Source: Picochlorum sp. 'celeri'
Lineage: Eukaryota > Chlorophyta > Trebouxiophyceae
Direction of reading: 5' to 3'
NCBI GenBank assembly: GCA_010909725.1
Contig: JAACMV010000024.1
Coordinates: 682,001 to 746,000 of the forward strand
Length of the DNA stretch: 64,000 nt
Every line of letters begins with the position of its first letter. Position 1 is the first letter of the stretch. Under the pieces are notes generated by a model, which ran no database searches, was not told the origin of the DNA, and saw nothing but the letters and a program-made list of their open reading frames with translations. Of this stretch, positions 60,322-64,000 are shown one piece after another. The translations under genes and the position numbers were made by a program.

Positions 60322-60868
60322 TTCATGTCCCTTTCTCTTTTGCGCGAGGGTTTCGTTAGTTTCAAAACTGACGGCTCTTTGAAATAATGCATGTTGCACA
60401 ATGAATGGATTGTATATTGAAGAATTATTTACAAAAGTGGTTGATTGATCTGATCAACTTTGCACAGCGCTAACAATTCTCCTGGGTTCCAAATGGTGGG
60501 AGGTCGGCAGGGTTGAGTGAAATCCCTGTGTCACATCGGTCAACGTTGCTGACGTCAGGTCAGTGCTGATGATGCAAGCAAAAGACGGGAAGAAATCGTC
60601 CTCTGCTACATGCCTGTACAAACGACAGGTACCTCAACACGGTCCCAATTCTCTGATACACATTACAGTACATTACAGTGATTTGAATAAGAACGTCAAG
60701 TCTGTCATTGGATGAAAAGCATGCATGCCCTACTGAAATACGTGGCCCACGTGCGTGGCATTTTTTTTAACCAACAGAAAACCATCTTGGAGACTAACTG
60801 AAGAAGAAAAAAGAAGAGAAAAACCAGCACGTCATTAAAAATTGATTTTTTTTTTCCATCCATTGTCT
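60322..60868. other. Gene-free convergent region
   Basis: This 547-nt stretch lies between the ends of TRM7 and the GATA-factor gene. It has patches of higher GC (60485-60580, containing ACGTCAGGTCAGTGCTGATGA), CTGA/TGATGA-like strings and a CCACGTGCGTGG patch near 60752. I considered small RNAs but none is supported. Confidence 0.45.
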
Positions 60869-61666
60869 CTACGTATTGGTAGTATCCAGAGGTCTTTGCT
60901 CCCCATGCTTTGACAAATACAGACCACACGCATTGCACATGTACTTTTCTGTGACCGGATTCCTCCTCCAAAAAGGCGTTTCCGACGTTCCACAATGAGA
61001 ACAAACCCGGTCTTTATCCACTGTAGCCTTGGACGCACGTCTTCTCTTCTTCTTCACGGTACTCCTCTTCTTCAAACCAGCTACAACACTATCTGCCACA
61101 TGCTTGGGAACATCCTTCAGAGCCTCCTTCACCGTTCTAATCATCTCCGGATCAATCACACGTTCATCCGCGATTTCTTTCAAAATTTTATCAAATGTCT
61201 TTCCAATATCCTCGACAGACAGATCAGAACCCTTCCACCACAAGTGCACTTGGTCCTTTGCAGCAGCTGACCCACCCTTGCCCTGATCAACAGCTCCTCG
61301 AATACTTGGTACCATTGCTTCCAAGGGAGCAACCACGTGCGGCATTGTCTGCTGCATCTGCTGCACCTGATCAGCCAGGAATTTCACAATAGCTTGGAAA
61401 CTCTGTAAACTCTTCAAGATGGGCACCACATCCTCAAATGGCACAGTACTCGGTTTTTCCAACGCTTTGAGCGCCTCTGGCAGATCCGCAATCGCTTCCT
61501 CCGCACTCCCAAACGTCGTATCAAATACTGTGTCATCCCGATGTATCGGATCCTCCGATCCTCCTTCCTCCCTAGACCGTTTGTTCGTCGCACTGTCGTT
61601 GTTATTTGGGCGTGCCTCACCCTTTCCAACCTTTTTACCATTCATTGCCTTGGTTTTCTTATCCAT
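60869..61666 (-). CDS. GATA-type zinc finger protein
   Basis: This is a putative transcription factor. The 265-residue protein carries one C-terminal type-IV GATA finger: Cys222-x2-Cys225-x18-Cys244-x2-Cys247 (VCSHCGTSETPFWRRNPVTE, then MCNACGLYLSKHGEQRP), with the TPFWRR and NACG(L/I)Y signatures intact. The 18-residue loop is the plant-typical spacing. A basic stretch just before it (KKRSTVKKKRRRASK, 199-213) should be a nuclear localisation signal. The N-terminal 200 residues are helical without a known domain (VVPILKSLQSFQAIVKFLAD). Adjacent hairpins upstream at 61891-62054 are noted separately. Confidence 0.9.
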   Translation of the reverse strand: MDKKTKAMNGKKVGKGEARPNNNDSATNKRSREEGGSEDPIHRDDTVFDTTFGSAEEAIADLPEALKALEKPSTVPFEDVVPILKSLQSFQAIVKFLADQVQQMQQTMPHVVAPLEAMVPSIRGAVDQGKGGSAAAKDQVHLWWKGSDLSVEDIGKTFDKILKEIADERVIDPEMIRTVKEALKDVPKHVADSVVAGLKKRSTVKKKRRRASKATVDKDRVCSHCGTSETPFWRRNPVTEKYMCNACGLYLSKHGEQRPLDTTNT

Positions 61667-62307
61667 ATCTATTGTCTTGTCTCTATTACTGTAGTAAATA
61701 GGGATTTGATATCGATTCCAGTAAAGACGCGTGCTACAAAATGGTTACAGAAATTCTAATACGACTTTGAGCGATATACCACCAATGGTTTTCACTAAAC
61801 ACCTAGTTGAATTCTTTAATTTAATCTACTATTGAGGCATTTCCTTTGAAGAAACGATTCTGCCATGATCACGACATCTGTATGCATGTCTTGCAAGAGT
61901 CCAATATTGGACTTTTGCAAATGCAGCAACTTGCTTGATCGAGAAAAAAATATCAGGATACGAATTGGATGATTCTCTCATGCTCATGTGATGATTGATT
62001 TTTACACGTGTAAGTAAAATCATCTGAAACAGAAGAGTGCATAGTACTCTTCTGGCAAACATGCCACCCCATCAATGTACAGCACATGTGGAACAATGCC
62101 ATGCATGGTTCTCTCTCTTTACATGCCAAGCAAAGATGAGCCTATCTATCAAAGACCCTTTCTTAGGTCAGTATATATCTATATTATATATCCATGGCAG
62201 ACCTTGATGGTATCAAAGAAGTATGGATTCTTCAGTGTTATTATGCTGACAGCAGGAGGCAACTAGTTCAGACCTCTTGTATCTGTATCATGGCTGCGTA
62301 TCGCATC
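61667..62307. other. Gene-free region with three strong hairpins
   Basis: Positions 61891-61920 form a loop-free 30-nt inverted repeat (core AGTCCAATATTGGACT flanked by TTGCAA on both sides; the only non-Watson-Crick pair is G-U). Positions 61990-62024 form an imperfect ~17-bp foldback (GATGATTGATTTT...AAAATCATC around TACACGTGTA). Positions 62030-62054 form a 9-bp perfect stem (CAGAAGAGT, 7-nt loop, ACTCTTCTG). They lie downstream of mS37 and upstream of the GATA gene. No exon was found. Confidence 0.55.
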
Positions 62308-62811
62308 TTATCGCATTAAGCGAGAGATTCTTTGTAAGTGATAGTTGATTGTGTTGATAACACGCGGTTTCTTTGCCTGCATGTATTGTTCAATACACAA
62401 AACCATATGGTTAGATGAATCAAAAAGTGTGTCTTTGCTTCAGAGTTGGAACGAGGCCAGATGATGATGATGATGCCTCGCGTCCCATGGGATGAGGGAG
62501 ATGATGCATATAGACAACATGTGGATGGATATGGAGAAGAAGACGCACCGCTGTAGCTGCACACATTCTAAGAGAAGCAATTTCTTTGGCACAGGCAGAG
62601 TTCACATCGGAGCCAGCTTTCTGCATAGATGCCCGGTGATATCAAAATAATTAATTAATTGGTAACACTTTTTTTTGGTAGTAGTAGTATGAGATCGTAC
62701 CGCCATGCAGGTGAAGAACTGCTGCAGTTCTTCGCCACACTGAGTTCCACGGCGACCTCTTGGGGTCGTTCGTACTCTAATGGGCGTTTCTTTCTTTGCC
62801 TTTCTTCCCAT
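62308..62811 (-). CDS. MRP10: Mitochondrial ribosomal protein mS37 (MRP10/CHCHD1), twin CX9C
   Basis: mS37 is a small mitoribosomal subunit protein imported through the MIA40 pathway. Three exons (62701-62811, 62549-62620, 62308-62376), all phase 0, give 83 residues; introns are 80 and 172 nt. The N-terminus MGRKAKKETPIRVRTTPRGR resembles plant homologues. The twin CX9C is split exactly by the first intron: Cys-GEELQQFFT-Cys in exon 1 and Cys-AKEIASLRM-Cys in exon 2. The last exon ends KKPRVINTINYHLQRISR, matching the plant 'INYHLQRL.R' ending. The fit of size, Cys spacing and tail makes this assignment strong. Confidence 0.85.
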
Positions 62812-62897
62812 TTATATATATTTTTAAAGAAAGGAAATGCCAGAAAAGATGTACATGTGAAGCAATTGGTGTATGGATGAGATGAGATGGCTTGTGT

Positions 62898-64000
62898 CTA
62901 CTTTAGACCAAAAGATGGAGTCATCTGTTTCTTGTAGTGATTGATGGATTCCACGCCAGACATGTACTTCTCGTGAATCAGTTCGTGGCTGCGTTGGATA
63001 GATTCCATCTCGTTGGCGTGGGACTGCTCCATGCTAATTCTGGATGACTCTATCATGTCTTGGGCTTTTTGTTGGAGGAGGTGACATTCTTGCTGCATTG
63101 AGGATACCATGGCCAGATGCTGGTTCACATATGACTGCATATGTGATACTTTGGCTTCAAAGGCGTTGATTGCAGTTGCACAAGACATTTCCGATTTCTG
63201 AACAGCCTTGGTGATTGCAAGTTTGCTGTTGGCATAGGCAGTCTCCAGGGCATGCTTCATCTCTGCTTGCAGCAATGAGTATTTTTTATGGCAGATTGTA
63301 TCCGACAGTTTGGAATGATTCTCCAAAACTTTACTCATAGCTGTGTTGAGAGCATCAAGAGCTGAGAAATCCTCGTCATCATCTGGGCATGCAGGATTGT
63401 GGGAAGTCTCCTTGGCTGCTGCTTGGCTGAGCAGCTTTTTTGTGCCCAAGGTGTTGGCTCTCATCTTTCCCTCCTCTACGTCCTCGTCTTCCTCACTCTC
63501 ATTACTGCGTGCATACAAGATTATTCATTAAATGTTGTGTCATTATTCCATGGGAAACGATGCCATATTGAATACAAACATACCTGTACAAATTGTGCAT
63601 ATCTCCAAGAGTTTTAGCAGCTTGCTTTCTAGGATTCCCATCAACCTTCTTTTCTAATGTTGGAGCGACTCCAAGTCTCGTCTTTTGTACTTTGATGGGC
63701 GTGTTGCCTCCTTGCTGTGGTTGTGCTTCCATTTGCAGAGGAGTGCTGCTTTTGGGAGACGCAGCATTCATTTGCTCTCTGGTACTTTTCAGCGTACTTC
63801 TATGCACATCGATGACTTCTTGCAGCCTTCCTTTTTTGACTGGATCCTTGGCGTCGAATCTTGGTGGTGGAGTCCGTTTCTTTTGCTGGTTCTGACCTTG
63901 ATCAGCTGGTCTGCAGAAGTCATCAGATGCTGGCACAGGCTTTGCTACTGTTTCTTCCACGCCTTTTTCTTCTTCGACATCCTCAAAGTCACCCTCATCG
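62898..64000 (-). CDS. Hypothetical coiled-coil protein (5' end beyond window)
   Basis: The gene enters from the right edge. The visible exons are 63585-64000 (open at the edge) and 62898-63504, joined in phase 2 over a 79-nt intron (GTATGT...CACGCAG); at least 340 residues are visible. The N-terminal part is acidic then polar (FDAKDPVKKGRLQEVIDVHR; TPLQMEAQPQQGGNTPIKVQ). After the junction LYR|SNESEEDED comes an acidic patch, then a continuous coiled coil of ~160 residues (SKLAITKAVQKSEMSCATAI; QECHLLQQKAQDMIESSRIS) to the end. This acidic-then-coiled layout recalls meiotic chromosome-axis and SCP3/Cor1-like proteins, but the similarity is architectural only. Confidence 0.6.

Noticed and set aside
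60560..60655. TGATGA and CTGA strings 85 nt apart, and a GTCAGGTCAG patch recalling SRP RNA
   Set aside because: Box C has the wrong first base, there is no closing stem, and the SRP helix 8 signature is absent.
61988..62027. GTGATGA ... CTGA resembled box C and box D of a snoRNA
   Set aside because: Only about 30 nt lie between the boxes, too short for a C/D snoRNA, and the bases are better explained as the foldback at 61990-62024.

Overview
This is nuclear DNA from a photosynthetic unicellular eukaryote with a compact, intron-poor genome. It carries histones, nuclear-pore, spliceosome and proteasome genes together with nucleus-encoded plastid proteins (TatC, a Ycf45-type ATPase, LPA2, plastid-type methionine aminopeptidase, plastid-type IscA, plant-type glycerate kinase). 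TatC and Ycf45 are plastid-encoded in red algae as far as I recall, so their nuclear location favours the green lineage. A RIB43A-like gene suggests that a flagellum exists at some stage, and selenoprotein K shows selenocysteine use. I estimate mid-40s % GC by eye and cannot name the species.

About 45 genes lie on both strands at roughly one per 1.5 kb. I infer about 26 introns, mostly 64-140 nt with GT..AG ends and mostly close to the start codon. Several small genes appear only after splicing by eye: QCR10, mS37, SELENOK and three unnamed small proteins.

Layout. 1-16.7 kb: a secreted protein, GPI8, several unrecognised proteins, SEN15-like, PUB/UBX protein, PEX12, ALKBH1, a coiled-coil protein, a glutamine-rich protein, RsmE and a Cys-rich protein. 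17-25.4 kb: ZIP transporter, NUP93, UFL1, RRM protein, RIB43A-like. 25.8-29.6 kb: QCR10 and a core histone cluster of two divergent pairs (H2B/H2A and H3/H4). 29.7-42 kb: small protein, J-protein, plastid methionine aminopeptidase, LPA2, RNB nuclease, trypsin-like protease, eL38, thioredoxin, AN1 zinc finger, Ycf45-like ATPase, GrpE. 42-56 kb: SF3B3, RPN12, RPT4, GDSL esterase, glycerate kinase, IscA, DDX6/DHH1, TatC. 56-64 kb: selenoprotein K, an unknown protein, TRM7/FTSJ1, GATA zinc finger, mS37, and a coiled-coil gene running off the right edge.

The strongest observations are: (1) a selenoprotein K gene with in-frame UGA in the family's C-terminal position; (2) an identical 16-nt stem-loop after three histone genes and a one-base variant after H4, each followed 13-17 nt later by GGAAA, resembling animal-type histone mRNA 3' processing signals; (3) a shared promoter motif in the H3/H4 divergent promoter; (4) repeated short perfect palindromes in intergenic DNA; (5) convergent gene pairs with stop codons 1-14 nt apart. 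No transposon, CRISPR array, tRNA or rRNA gene was seen.
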